64,000 nucleotides of DNA, from positions 62,001 to 126,000 of the IMG/VR virus record IMGVR_UViG_3300031951_000017; one strand, 5' to 3'. Below, in pieces: positions 44,921 to 53,961 of the stretch. The position numbers and the translations under genes are program-made. Each line of letters opens with the position of its first letter. Position 1 is the stretch's first letter. The notes beneath the pieces were generated by a model. That model was not told where the DNA came from, ran no database searches, and worked only from the letters and a program-made list of their open reading frames with translations. The DNA comes from a virus.

Positions 44921-46735
44921 TTAATCTTTAAGCAATTTATTTAGTTTATTTTCCATTTCAGTTAACGAGTCACTACTTTTATCAAAATTAAAATAATCAT
45001 CATCCATTGTTTCTAGTAAGATGTTTAATTGTTTTTCCTTTGACTCGGGTGTAATTCCTGCTGGTTCTGCCGCTGGTTCAGGTGTAGGTTCTGCCGCTGG
45101 TTCACCTAATCCCCCTCCTAAATCACCACTAGGCATTCCGCCTCCTCCAGCTTCACCACCTCCAGCTTCAGGTGTTGTAGTAGTCCCACTTGTTGACCCA
45201 TACAACTTGTCAATATTATCAAATAATCCTGTATGTTTTATAACCTCAGCAGTTGCCGCTAACTCACCCGCAACGGCTTTCTCAACACGTTGTTGTTGGA
45301 TATCAAGTTTAATTTCTTCATCAGAAAACCCAAGGATATTTTTTTTAGCCCAAGATACTGAGGTCGGTGCTATACCTTCAATTGGTGTGACCGCATCTTT
45401 ATACAATACAACTTTTTCTTTCCAAATGTCAATTTTTAACAAGTCTGCCTGAGAAGATGGGTTGGTTAACATTAAATTAAAATTGTTAAGTTCATCTTCA
45501 AACCCTAATAAGAACAAATGGATAATTGCAATTTTATTTAATTCTGCCAATACACACTTTTGAATTCTATTGATAGTTCTAGCGAAACGAATATCTAGTA
45601 ATGAAAGGTTTTTACCATCCCCAACCACTTCCTCAAACCCTAAAAATGCTTTAGGTACACGAAGTGCAGTAAGTAGTTTCTTTTGGATGTATTCAATATC
45701 TGCAATCTCAGATAGGTTTGTAGCTCCGGGTAATGTGTCAATTGGATTTGGTGCCGCTGGGTCTCTAACAGGAATAAAATAATCTTGGTCAACCGCCATT
45801 TGATTAAACCTCATATCCACATTACCCGTTTTATTATCAACAACTTGAGACCTTTTAAATTTATTGGCAACTCTTTGTACATATGGTTCAATATCTTTGT
45901 CATCCATATTACCCACAAATACTTTAAATACTCTTCTCTCAGGTGCTCTAGATGTTCTGTAAATTAACATTGCATCTTCAGACAATAATAATTGTTTCCA
46001 AATACGTCTCGCTTTTTCTAACATCGATGTACCATAAGGAAGTTTTCTATCATCACCTAACAATCTAAAATGTGCAATTTCCCAAGTATTGAATTCCATT
46101 TCTTTATTTTTCCAAACAAACTTTAAACCATTTGTCTCTACGTCAGCATTATCCAAATTAGATTTTCCCTTCATTCCTCTTTCAATCCTTTCGATTTCAA
46201 TGTTAGGTAGTTGTGAACACCCAACGACACCCTTTTCAGGGTCTAATCGTAAGTAAACAAAGTTATCACCATACTTACAAACATTTCTTATCCACATAGG
46301 TAAGTTAGTATTGACATCCAATGCATTATTGAACAAATCAGTTAATACTGATTTAATCCTTTTAGACTCAGAATATATTTGTAACATATGACCATTTTGG
46401 TCAGGGGTTGTGGATTCTTCAGCATAAATGTCTAAAGATGCCGAAATTTCAGGAGTATATTCCATAGATTCATAATCATAATATGATGCCAATCTAGTGG
46501 GTTCAAAATATACTCCTTGAGTATATAAATTATTTTCAATTTTAGCCCACTGGTTAGCGAGATAAAATGTTTGTTGTGCTTGTAGTTTTGCTAAATCATA
46601 TTCACCTTTTGACGTGGTTTTTAGTAATTCTTTTTTATCAAATTTGTAGACTGGATAGTCTTGACCTAATAAAGAATTTGGACCGAATGTCTGCGATAAT
46701 CTTTGCCAAACTGTTAATTTTTGATTATTTTCCAT
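44921..46735 (-). CDS. Portal protein, gp20-like
   Basis: 604 residues. MWIRNVCKYGDNFVYLRLDPEKG, WEIAHFRLLGDDRKLPYGTSMLEKARRIWKQL and LLTALRVPKAFLGFEE, given in pieces, match T4-type portal proteins (gp20). The C-terminal 100 residues are a low-complexity Gly/Pro/Glu region (AGGGEAGGGG, then EPTPEPAAEPAG) not typical for T4 gp20. It forms the dodecameric ring at the special vertex through which DNA passes. Starts 38 nt downstream of the terminase stop, as in an operon. Confidence 0.9.
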   Translation of the reverse strand: MENNQKLTVWQRLSQTFGPNSLLGQDYPVYKFDKKELLKTTSKGEYDLAKLQAQQTFYLANQWAKIENNLYTQGVYFEPTRLASYYDYESMEYTPEISASLDIYAEESTTPDQNGHMLQIYSESKRIKSVLTDLFNNALDVNTNLPMWIRNVCKYGDNFVYLRLDPEKGVVGCSQLPNIEIERIERGMKGKSNLDNADVETNGLKFVWKNKEMEFNTWEIAHFRLLGDDRKLPYGTSMLEKARRIWKQLLLSEDAMLIYRTSRAPERRVFKVFVGNMDDKDIEPYVQRVANKFKRSQVVDNKTGNVDMRFNQMAVDQDYFIPVRDPAAPNPIDTLPGATNLSEIADIEYIQKKLLTALRVPKAFLGFEEVVGDGKNLSLLDIRFARTINRIQKCVLAELNKIAIIHLFLLGFEDELNNFNLMLTNPSSQADLLKIDIWKEKVVLYKDAVTPIEGIAPTSVSWAKKNILGFSDEEIKLDIQQQRVEKAVAGELAATAEVIKHTGLFDNIDKLYGSTSGTTTTPEAGGGEAGGGGMPSGDLGGGLGEPAAEPTPEPAAEPAGITPESKEKQLNILLETMDDDYFNFDKSSDSLTEMENKLNKLLKD

Positions 46736-46762
46736 ATTAAAATTTAACCCTATTCATTTTTT

Positions 46763-46770
46763 TATAAATA
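46763..46770 (-). promoter_or_regulatory. TATTTATA element (late-type motif)
   Basis: TATTTATA, preceded by G, 27 nt before the portal gene and just after the terminase stop. Confidence 0.4.
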
Positions 46771-46772
46771 CA

Positions 46773-48530
46773 TCATCTTCTACTTCCAAACAACCAACCA
46801 TATTTTGCGTAGTCTTCTCTTGAAAACTCCATAGGGTGGTTTTGTCCTCCAACAACATACGAAGGGACGTATGTATTTTGGTTTATACTTTTTGATACAT
46901 TTTCATTCTCGGCAACTGACCAAGACTCTAACATAGTTTTTGCTTGCTCTGTAACTTTGGTTAAAGAAGAAAATGAATTTTCACCAACGTAACAAGCAAT
47001 TGCGATTGACATAATTAGGTCATCGTGTTGTCCTTTTTGGTGGTCAGGTCTTCCATTAACATAAACAAAAGTATTCATCTCGTTTAACAATCTTGATGAA
47101 TATACCTTAAACCCGTGTCTTAAATATTCCTCATATGCCGCAATTATTTGAACTCGTTTATTATTGAAGTTAATTCCTGGTATTTTTTCATTCATTTTTG
47201 GGTCATATTTCCATCTATTTGTCGAATCTAATCCATCAATATATAAATTTTTATAACCCAATTCTTGTAATTTTCTTGACGTAGTGACACCCATACCTCC
47301 TGTAATATCAACAACAATAAATGCTGAATACATAGTTCCCCATTTATAACATAGTTCCGCCAAAGTGTCAGGTGGAAGTTTTCCAATATATTCAGCAACT
47401 TGTTCCCTTGTTTCAAAATCAATAATTTGAAACGTAGAATAGTCTTCACTATCGCCACGACTTACGTCAACTCCCATAATATACCTATGACCTTCAAGTG
47501 GGTCTTTCCATATCCATAATCCACCACTAACCATCTTACCTTGTGGTTCTCTAACCATATTGGCTCTAATGTCTTCAGTAAGTCTACTATCAAATACGTT
47601 ATCACCAGAACCTAAAAAAGCACATTCTAATTCCTGATTAACTTTACGTTTGTCGTATTTAAGTTTTTTAACCATTTTCTCATACCAAGATGAGGTTGGT
47701 TTGTAACCTTGACCAATTAAAGAATTAACTTCAACATAGTCTTTAACTTTGTCTGAAAAATCAATTACTTCATCATTTAAATGTTCCTCACGATTTAAAA
47801 AATAATGAATGATGTCATCACATTTAACTAATTGTAGGTCTTTATTATATCTTGGGTCCTTATACCAAACCATTGGGGAGATTTTAAAATCGTTCATCCC
47901 TTTTTGTGCTTGGTCAAAAATTTCATAGTATATTGGGTCATAACCATTTGGGGTTGAAATGACTATTACCTTACCTCCTGTTGATAAAGATGCCATACAA
48001 GCTGCCCAAAAGTCACCATCTGCCTCGATATATGCTGCCTCGTCAAACACCAATATTGTTGGTGTGTAACCACGTAAGGCATCGGTGGATGTTGCTACGG
48101 CTTTAACCTCACATCCATTTGTTAATTTAAAGTGTCTTTGTGAATTTTTTTCAGCAGAAAATGTAACCCCTACCCATTTTGGCCATTGTTCGGTGAAACC
48201 ACGAACTTTGTTAGCCATCTCAACGGCAGTATCTAATTTGTTTGCAATAATAAGAACCTTTTCAGGTTTATTCTTTTTGGCAAATACTAATTTCTTTGAT
48301 GCCCATGCGGCAGTTACTGTTGACACACCTGCCTGACGATACTTTAACGCAATATTTTCATTAAAGTTTTCATAATCCTCAACAAGTGTTATTTGGTCAG
48401 GAAATAATTCTAGTGGAACATACTGAGAAACAGTATTATCATAAGTTTGTAGATAAGTTTTTAAGGCGTATGGAGTGTCCTTCATACACCTTGTGTACTC
48501 AATTATTAATTCTTCTTTTGTCATTGCCAT
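46773..48530 (-). CDS. Terminase large subunit, gp17-like
   Basis: 585 residues. ATPase: KYRQAGVST (65-71 region, a T4-like variant Walker A), ILVFDEAAYIE (158-168, Walker B with catalytic Glu) and the coupling motif VIVISTPNG. Nuclease: MGVDVSRGDSEDYSTF, IVVDITGGMG and HDDLIMSIAIA supply the RNase H-like acidic triad. It packages DNA into proheads. The start lies inside a perfect 14-bp inverted repeat (48521-48559) that could hide the AUG. The protein starts MAM; the second Met is an alternative start. Confidence 0.93.
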   Translation of the reverse strand: MAMTKEELIIEYTRCMKDTPYALKTYLQTYDNTVSQYVPLELFPDQITLVEDYENFNENIALKYRQAGVSTVTAAWASKKLVFAKKNKPEKVLIIANKLDTAVEMANKVRGFTEQWPKWVGVTFSAEKNSQRHFKLTNGCEVKAVATSTDALRGYTPTILVFDEAAYIEADGDFWAACMASLSTGGKVIVISTPNGYDPIYYEIFDQAQKGMNDFKISPMVWYKDPRYNKDLQLVKCDDIIHYFLNREEHLNDEVIDFSDKVKDYVEVNSLIGQGYKPTSSWYEKMVKKLKYDKRKVNQELECAFLGSGDNVFDSRLTEDIRANMVREPQGKMVSGGLWIWKDPLEGHRYIMGVDVSRGDSEDYSTFQIIDFETREQVAEYIGKLPPDTLAELCYKWGTMYSAFIVVDITGGMGVTTSRKLQELGYKNLYIDGLDSTNRWKYDPKMNEKIPGINFNNKRVQIIAAYEEYLRHGFKVYSSRLLNEMNTFVYVNGRPDHQKGQHDDLIMSIAIACYVGENSFSSLTKVTEQAKTMLESWSVAENENVSKSINQNTYVPSYVVGGQNHPMEFSREDYAKYGWLFGSRR

Positions 48531-48559
48531 ATCTGATAAATACCTAGATATGGCAATGA
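48521..48559 (-). promoter_or_regulatory. Hairpin enclosing the terminase start codon
   Basis: Perfect 14-bp inverted repeat (48521-48534 and 48546-48559), 11-nt loop. The terminase ATG (48528-48530) and next codons lie in one arm, the TATTTATC element in the loop. In mRNA the structure would cover the start site; as DNA it could bind a protein. Confidence 0.7.
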
Positions 48560-48562
48560 AAT

Positions 48563-49879
48563 TTAGTCATCAGATAAATCAATACCTAAACTATCCAAAA
48601 ACCCTGAGATATCATCGTCACCCGGTTTAATATTTTTCGATTGTTTGTATTCTTCATATTGTTGTAACATATCCATAGCATCTCTTACAATCTCTTTCAT
48701 TTCCAATTTAGCTTTACTAATATCTTTTGGGTCATCGGAAATCACCAAAGACATTAAATTGAGGAATTCTTTTGGTTTTTTTGAATATAACAATTTTTTA
48801 AACCAAGGATTAACTTTTGAATTTTCCAATGCTTCTATTGGTAATACATTCCTTAAAGCATCCACAACTTCAGGTCCAATACGGATTTGCATAATTTCAT
48901 TCTCAAACGTATCAGTTTGACCATATACTTCACCAGCATAACCTGGTTCAGTTTCTCTAAATTGTTCTCTTGTTGGAGCTTCTTCAATACCCTTAATAAT
49001 TTCGTGTACTAATATTGGGAAAATGATTCCTTGTGCTACGATTTTTGTATCAGGAGCATCTTCATCAGGTTCTCCTCCACCCATTTCATCATTTTCTTCT
49101 TCGTCAGCATCTTCTAAATTAACACTACCCGCAACACCTTGTCCTGTTTGAGTCGCCATTTCAATGAAATCCTCCATAGTAAAATAAGAGATATCCAACA
49201 TGGTCATTAATTTTGAGTACAATGATGCAAGTTGTGGACTTTTTCTATCTAACTGAGATTTAATTGATGGGTCTTCAAAATAGTAATGACCTTTTTTAGC
49301 TTCACCTTGGGTAATTGCATTTGCCAAATTTCTCATCTGAACGTGTTGTTGGAATTCCTCTTCCTCTGTTGGGAAATCAGGGTCAAATGCTTGTTCTCCA
49401 TATTTTTCAAAATCAGGAACATTTTTTCGTTCCTTTCTTTTTTTTGGTCCCATTTGGAAATTTGGTGCGGAAAAATCGGTTTCTTCTTGTCCTAATGATA
49501 GTTCATACTGAAACCAATCTTTATCAATACCAGTTTTTTCAGCCGCAACTCTTAATGCCAAATCTTTAAGATATTTTTTATGAGGTGACTCTAACCTCAT
49601 AATTTCTTTAACTAAAGAATACATAGACATAAACAAAGTACGAATTTCTTCGATACTACCTAATGATTCTTTACCATGTGCTTGTCTTGCTTTTCTAACA
49701 ATGTTCTCAAATCTTTTTGATGACATTCTTTCGACATCTGCAACCCCTCTTTTTAAAGCGGGATTTTTAGCAAATAAACTTTCAGGTGAACCTAATTTTC
49801 TTTCAGTCCTTGGGTCCATCCTTTCAGGAAACCCTTCAGGATAACTTATTGGTGCCTCTCTTAAATTTCTCTTTGCCAT
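48563..49879 (-). CDS. Hypothetical head-cluster protein with L-R-E/A leader
   Basis: 438 residues. N-terminus MAKRNLREAPISYPEGF contains L-R-E before Ala, the gp21 consensus, only eight residues in. The body is helical with an acidic low-complexity stretch (DADEEENDEMGGGEPDED, about 255-272). Encoded just before the terminase, where other T4-like phages carry neck, small terminase or completion genes, but no such family is recognised. Ends 4 nt before the terminase hairpin. Confidence 0.6.
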   Translation of the reverse strand: MAKRNLREAPISYPEGFPERMDPRTERKLGSPESLFAKNPALKRGVADVERMSSKRFENIVRKARQAHGKESLGSIEEIRTLFMSMYSLVKEIMRLESPHKKYLKDLALRVAAEKTGIDKDWFQYELSLGQEETDFSAPNFQMGPKKRKERKNVPDFEKYGEQAFDPDFPTEEEEFQQHVQMRNLANAITQGEAKKGHYYFEDPSIKSQLDRKSPQLASLYSKLMTMLDISYFTMEDFIEMATQTGQGVAGSVNLEDADEEENDEMGGGEPDEDAPDTKIVAQGIIFPILVHEIIKGIEEAPTREQFRETEPGYAGEVYGQTDTFENEIMQIRIGPEVVDALRNVLPIEALENSKVNPWFKKLLYSKKPKEFLNLMSLVISDDPKDISKAKLEMKEIVRDAMDMLQQYEEYKQSKNIKPGDDDISGFLDSLGIDLSDD

Positions 49880-49881
49880 TT

Positions 49882-50727
49882 TTATTTCTTTAAAATTTTG
49901 TTAATTGCCGACATAAATTCGTCTTTCTTTCTTTGCATTTGTGAATTAGAAACTTCTTTAGTTTCAATTTTTTTAGCCTTAGCTGGTGCCGGACCTTCAC
50001 CTGGTCTTGGATTTCTTCCAGGATGTGATGGTTTTGGTCTTGTTTCAGTTCCAGGTTTAACTTTTGGTTTAGCTGGAGCTGTCTCAGTTTCAGACATTTC
50101 ACTCTTACCATAAATGATACGACCAATTGGTTTATTCATCTTAGGTTTACCAATTAAATTAATAGTTGTTTCCATATCTTTTGATTTTGTTTCAAGCAAA
50201 GATACGAAATTTTTCTTAGTGATTCTACCTTGTATGTTATTTTTAATCAAGTTCTCAAATTTAGACTCAAGAATTGTCATATAAGGATTTTTACCCTCAT
50301 TAACATCTTGTTTAACTTGTTTAACACATCTTTCATATTTATTTTTTTGTTTTGCTGACCACTCACTTCTTTCAGTAGTTTTAAACTCTTTACCTAGTTG
50401 TGCTGTACAAATAGCCCAAGGGTTATATTTCGATTTCTTTTTCTTTTTACCCTCTGACATTTCACCATCTTTGATTACTTTGTTTTTAGGCGCTTCAGAT
50501 TTACCTGACTTTTGTAGTACTCTTACTCCACCACCAGGTGTTGGTGTTACTTCACCATTTGATACATTAACACCCTCACCTTTCTTTTGCATATCTGCAA
50601 CTTCAGATGCGGTATAATCAGTTATTTTAACAGTTTGAGTTTTAGTGGTGGCTTCTTGTAATAAAACATTAACAATCTTTTTTAAATCAGATTCGTTAAT
50701 TTTTAAAATATTTTTATTCTTTTTCAT
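49882..50727 (-). CDS. Lys/Pro-rich protein sharing the scaffold linker, L-Q-E/A leader
   Basis: 281 residues. N-terminus MKKNKNILKINESDLKKIV..LLQE-ATT is a basic amphipathic leader ending in L-Q-E before Ala. A central Cys segment (NPWAICTAQLGKE, ERCVKQVKQD) is of a type common in small phage proteins. A Pro/Lys linker (PAKPKVKPGTETRPKP) nearly matches the scaffold gene's. Likely an internal head or neck protein, packaged with the scaffold. Start is 2 nt from the next gene's end (overlap of 14 nt). Confidence 0.6.
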   Translation of the reverse strand: MKKNKNILKINESDLKKIVNVLLQEATTKTQTVKITDYTASEVADMQKKGEGVNVSNGEVTPTPGGGVRVLQKSGKSEAPKNKVIKDGEMSEGKKKKKSKYNPWAICTAQLGKEFKTTERSEWSAKQKNKYERCVKQVKQDVNEGKNPYMTILESKFENLIKNNIQGRITKKNFVSLLETKSKDMETTINLIGKPKMNKPIGRIIYGKSEMSETETAPAKPKVKPGTETRPKPSHPGRNPRPGEGPAPAKAKKIETKEVSNSQMQRKKDEFMSAINKILKK

Positions 50728-51121
50728 AAACTAAATTTTTTTCAAATTCAAGGATTAGGTCTCGTTCATAAAGTTTATCTTCAACTTCTTTAAGGGTCAT
50801 TCCAAAATGAAAGACTAGTCTAGTTATTCTATCGAAATCTAAATCATCATCCATTTCCCAACCTAAAGCAATAACTTTATCTACAGCATCAAAAAAAGAA
50901 AAAAAATCAGAATTTTGAATCAATTCCATTTTTAATTTAGAATTCTTCAAAATACCGACTTTTTTTATATGTTCCAATTTTGGTGGTTTTGGGTATCCAT
51001 TTGCGGGTTTTGAGTCCCAATCTTCACCTTCACAATTTTTTTCATCACCAAAAATAAATTCATACATAAAGTTACCTTTATAGTCAGAACCTAATTGGTT
51101 TATGAAAATTAAATTATTCAC
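50714..51121 (-). CDS. Acidic hypothetical protein
   Basis: 135 residues. YMYEFIFGDEKNCEGEDW and KPPKLEHIKKVGILKNSKLKMELIQ, in pieces, and a C-terminal helix MTLKEVEDKLYERDLILEFEKN. No family recognised. Its start overlaps the previous gene's stop by 8 nt (51114-51121), and its end overlaps the next gene by 14 nt. Confidence 0.55.
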   Translation of the reverse strand: MNNLIFINQLGSDYKGNFMYEFIFGDEKNCEGEDWDSKPANGYPKPPKLEHIKKVGILKNSKLKMELIQNSDFFSFFDAVDKVIALGWEMDDDLDFDRITRLVFHFGMTLKEVEDKLYERDLILEFEKNLVYEKE

Positions 51122-52397
51122 TAATTTTACCAGATTTAGTAACTTTAATTTGTTTATTATTCATTTCAAATACTAAATTACCTTTATTAGTTTTCCCAAC
51201 AAATCTAACGTTATCGTTTTCGTCAAGTAACATAATACTTTTTTTCTCTTGTATTGCAGTTTCACAAAGACGAGAAATTTCATTCATAGTTTTATCTTTT
51301 ACCTTTTCTTGAATAAATTTCTTTTCTCGTTTGTCAACTTTAAAATATTTTGTTAAAATACTATCAACCTTTGATTCTGTAAACATACCATCCATAATTG
51401 ATTGTACTTTTTCTTTTGGACTATATCCCATACTTTTTTTCATCATTGTCCCAGCAACATCTGTTGCCATTCTTGATGCTAACTCTGGCCAACTACCTTC
51501 TTCCATTTCACTAGTATTATCTGTTGGTAAATCTGTTGGAACTTCAGGAATATCTTCGTCAGTAACGTCAACATCCATTTCATCACCCATGTCCATTGAC
51601 ATATCACCGATTTCCTCATCTTCAAATTTAGCAATAATATCATCCTTATCGTCTTGAGATAATTTGGTTAAATCAATTGCTGATAAAATTGTATTGATTA
51701 CGTATTTGATATCTTTGTCAGACAATTTATCTTCGTCTTGTAAATCTCTCATTTTTTGAGTTGCCTTACCAAGAAGTTTTTGTACTACTCTAAAAGAACC
51801 AGGGATATTTGAGTCTTCAGTGTCACCACTTTCTTCAGAACCCGTGTCATCCATAGGTGGAGTAGGGATTTCTTCAGAACCCATATCATCCATAGGTGGT
51901 GTCGGAATTTCTTCAGAACCCATATCATCCATAGGTGGGACAGGAGTTTCATCAGGACCCATATTATCCATAGGTGGGGCAGGAACATTCTCTACCTCAG
52001 GTAAGTTTTCGGATGGACTAAAATTTTTTTTTTGTTTTAATACATATTTTGTATCTTCCGAAAATAAAGATAAACCTTTTTCATTACCATAATTTTCATT
52101 AAGTTCTTTAGCAATGATATTTAATCTTTTAAGTGCTTGAGAATAAGAACTAAAATATTTTCTTTCTTGGATTGGTTCTCTATAATCAATCGTATTTTCA
52201 CTTACGGTTGATTTAATGATATAACCATTTTTTTCTCTTACAATATGGTAAGTGTTACCATCCGCTAATAATTTAGTATACTCTGAAGTATTTTCATTGA
52301 CGTTAGAATTATTTTTATAATTAGCTATTTCAATAATTCTCTTAATTTTGTCGTCTCCTTGAAGTTTCTCACTTCCTAACGGTCTTAAATCTGACAT
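51114..52397 (-). CDS. Acidic protein with PPMDDMG repeats
   Basis: 427 residues. A Pro/Asp-rich tract of about 55 residues is built from repeats of PPMDDMGxEEIPT (residues about 140-195). Helical regions on either side (LLGKATQKMRDLQDEDKL; KFIQEKVKDKTMNEISRLCE) and an end with MLLDENDNVRFVGKTNKGNLVF. Possible scaffold- or chaperone-like role in head assembly from composition and place. Unassigned. Confidence 0.6.
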   Translation of the reverse strand: MSDLRPLGSEKLQGDDKIKRIIEIANYKNNSNVNENTSEYTKLLADGNTYHIVREKNGYIIKSTVSENTIDYREPIQERKYFSSYSQALKRLNIIAKELNENYGNEKGLSLFSEDTKYVLKQKKNFSPSENLPEVENVPAPPMDNMGPDETPVPPMDDMGSEEIPTPPMDDMGSEEIPTPPMDDTGSEESGDTEDSNIPGSFRVVQKLLGKATQKMRDLQDEDKLSDKDIKYVINTILSAIDLTKLSQDDKDDIIAKFEDEEIGDMSMDMGDEMDVDVTDEDIPEVPTDLPTDNTSEMEEGSWPELASRMATDVAGTMMKKSMGYSPKEKVQSIMDGMFTESKVDSILTKYFKVDKREKKFIQEKVKDKTMNEISRLCETAIQEKKSIMLLDENDNVRFVGKTNKGNLVFEMNNKQIKVTKSGKISE

Positions 52398-52412
52398 ATC
52401 TTTATTTTATTT

Positions 52413-52823
52413 TTACGAGTTTAATCCGTTAAATCCACCTAGGACTACGGAGTTCATTTGGATTACATCCACATTAGCATTATTTGTCCAAATAGCATGA
52501 TTAACAGTTTTGGCACTAACACCAACATTTTGATTCTCATCATTACATACTATTTGACAATATCTGTAATTTGTTCCTGCTGAAATAGTGTCCCTAGAAT
52601 TATCACATTCATTACAATCATCAAAAGGACCTGAGGCAAAAATTATTGATGATGAGGGTGTTGTACCTGTTGTTAATTTGGCACACCCACCAAACACACC
52701 ATTACTATATTGTTGTAATTGAGTGTAGTAGAATTTATCGAGAGTTAAACTCCCGTCAACTGCTTGATTTGAAACAATTACTTGCCCTGAATCACAACCT
52801 GAAAATGCGTAATATGTTGCCAT
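52413..52823 (-). CDS. Cys-rich small structural-type protein
   Basis: 136 residues. Eight Cys (GGCAKLT, DDCNECDNS, YRYCQIVCN) in a beta-rich chain with a fibre-like end VVLGGFNGLNS. Composition resembles the Cys-rich units in the decoration gene at 42564-44918 and the end of the giant appendage gene. Virion component is likely. TATTTATA element 12 nt upstream. Confidence 0.55.
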   Translation of the reverse strand: MATYYAFSGCDSGQVIVSNQAVDGSLTLDKFYYTQLQQYSNGVFGGCAKLTTGTTPSSSIIFASGPFDDCNECDNSRDTISAGTNYRYCQIVCNDENQNVGVSAKTVNHAIWTNNANVDVIQMNSVVLGGFNGLNS

Positions 52824-52835
52824 TTATTTTTTCTT

Positions 52836-52843
52836 TATAAATA
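52836..52843 (-). promoter_or_regulatory. TATTTATA element (late-type motif)
   Basis: TATTTATA on the coding strand, 12 nt before the small Cys-rich gene. Confidence 0.4.
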
Positions 52844-52845
52844 TA

Positions 52846-53598
52846 TCAAATATCACGATTTTCAATAGATAATTTTTTATCCATTATTTTATTTTTGGCG
52901 TCAAGTAACTTACCAATATAACCATTTCTTCTTAAAATTTTAAAAACTAAGTTTTCATACGATAATTCTCCCTTAGTTTCTAATCCACACTTACGATATT
53001 TTTTTAACTTATCTTGGTATTTTTTAATTAGTTTTTTAGCATCATCAAGTTCCTCATCTTGGATATTCTCGAGTACACCATCAATGATGTTCATCCATTG
53101 CTTTGCCTTTTCTTTTAACTTGTCTTTATCTAATCTGAAATTTTGTTTTTCAGGAACAACTTCCCATTCCTCATATAAAACAGAATATACTCCAGTAGAC
53201 GTGTGTTCTTCATTAGCGTCTTGTATGTATAACTCCACTTCATAATTTTTAATGGTAATATCATGAGTATCATTAAATAATGTTTTTTTCAGATTAAAAA
53301 GTTCCTTATACAACTCATTTTGAGATTCTTCAAATTGAGACATATCGACTAAGACGTGTAAATCAAAATCGGAATACTGAGACCAATTGTAATTTGATAA
53401 AGAACCCGTTAATATTATATCGGAAATAAAAAAGTCTAGACCGACAAAATCCACAAATTCATACGCAATCTCAAGTAGACTAGATTGTATCTCTTTTTTT
53501 AAAGTTGCGTTTTGAGGGTCGGTCTCATTATCCCACACTTTCGGATTTAAACTATCCTGAATGTTAAAACTATCTATTACTTTACTTAAATTTGACAT
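52846..53598 (-). CDS. Nucleotidyltransferase-fold protein (Pol beta superfamily)
   Basis: 250 residues. LTGSLSNYNWSQYSDFDLHVLVD has the GS...DxD signature (Gly65-Ser66, Asp77 and Asp79) of nucleotidyltransferases, and YEVELYIQD may supply the third acidic residue. The C-terminal half is helical. Such proteins transfer NMP to RNA, protein or small molecules; in phages they may target host components. Substrate unknown. Starts 4 nt after a TATTTATT element. Confidence 0.68.
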   Translation of the reverse strand: MSNLSKVIDSFNIQDSLNPKVWDNETDPQNATLKKEIQSSLLEIAYEFVDFVGLDFFISDIILTGSLSNYNWSQYSDFDLHVLVDMSQFEESQNELYKELFNLKKTLFNDTHDITIKNYEVELYIQDANEEHTSTGVYSVLYEEWEVVPEKQNFRLDKDKLKEKAKQWMNIIDGVLENIQDEELDDAKKLIKKYQDKLKKYRKCGLETKGELSYENLVFKILRRNGYIGKLLDAKNKIMDKKLSIENRDI

Positions 53599-53602
53599 CT
53601 AT

Positions 53603-53610
53603 AATAAATA
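53603..53610 (-). promoter_or_regulatory. GTATTTATT element (late-type motif)
   Basis: TATTTATT (preceded by G at 53611) on the coding strand, ending 4 nt before the nucleotidyltransferase start. Confidence 0.35.
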
Positions 53611-53619
53611 CTCAAGTTT

Positions 53620-53862
53620 TTACAACTTTTTGTACTTAAATGTTTTTGCTATATTTTTACTAAAAAAACTTCCTTGTGATTGAGCAGTTCTAAATGAAGT
53701 GTATAGTTGGTGAGGAACTTCCTCATATTCATAATTGACTCCATTCTTAAATTCAACAATTAATTTTTTTGTTTCTGTATTGTAATCAGTTTTTACTATA
53801 TTTGTGGACTCAATCTCACAAATAATATGAGTACCTTTAATTTCTTCTTTAGTAATTGCCAT
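53620..53862 (-). CDS. KTSC-domain protein
   Basis: 80 residues. STNIVKTDYNTETKKLIVEFKNGVNYEYEEVP, in pieces, and FRTAQSQGSFFSKNI match the KTSC family (short domain with Ser-x-Gly-x-x-F and C-terminal Ile). The family is often found in phages and mobile elements; some members are linked to RNA or lysyl-tRNA-related functions, none proven here. Confidence 0.75.
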   Translation of the reverse strand: MAITKEEIKGTHIICEIESTNIVKTDYNTETKKLIVEFKNGVNYEYEEVPHQLYTSFRTAQSQGSFFSKNIAKTFKYKKL

Positions 53863-53961
53863 ATGTTTTTTTTATTAACATAAATAGAATAAAATGACTT
53901 GTGAATATTATTTAGTTGAAATTTAAAAAAAAATGAATTATTATTTTAAAAACATAAAGTT

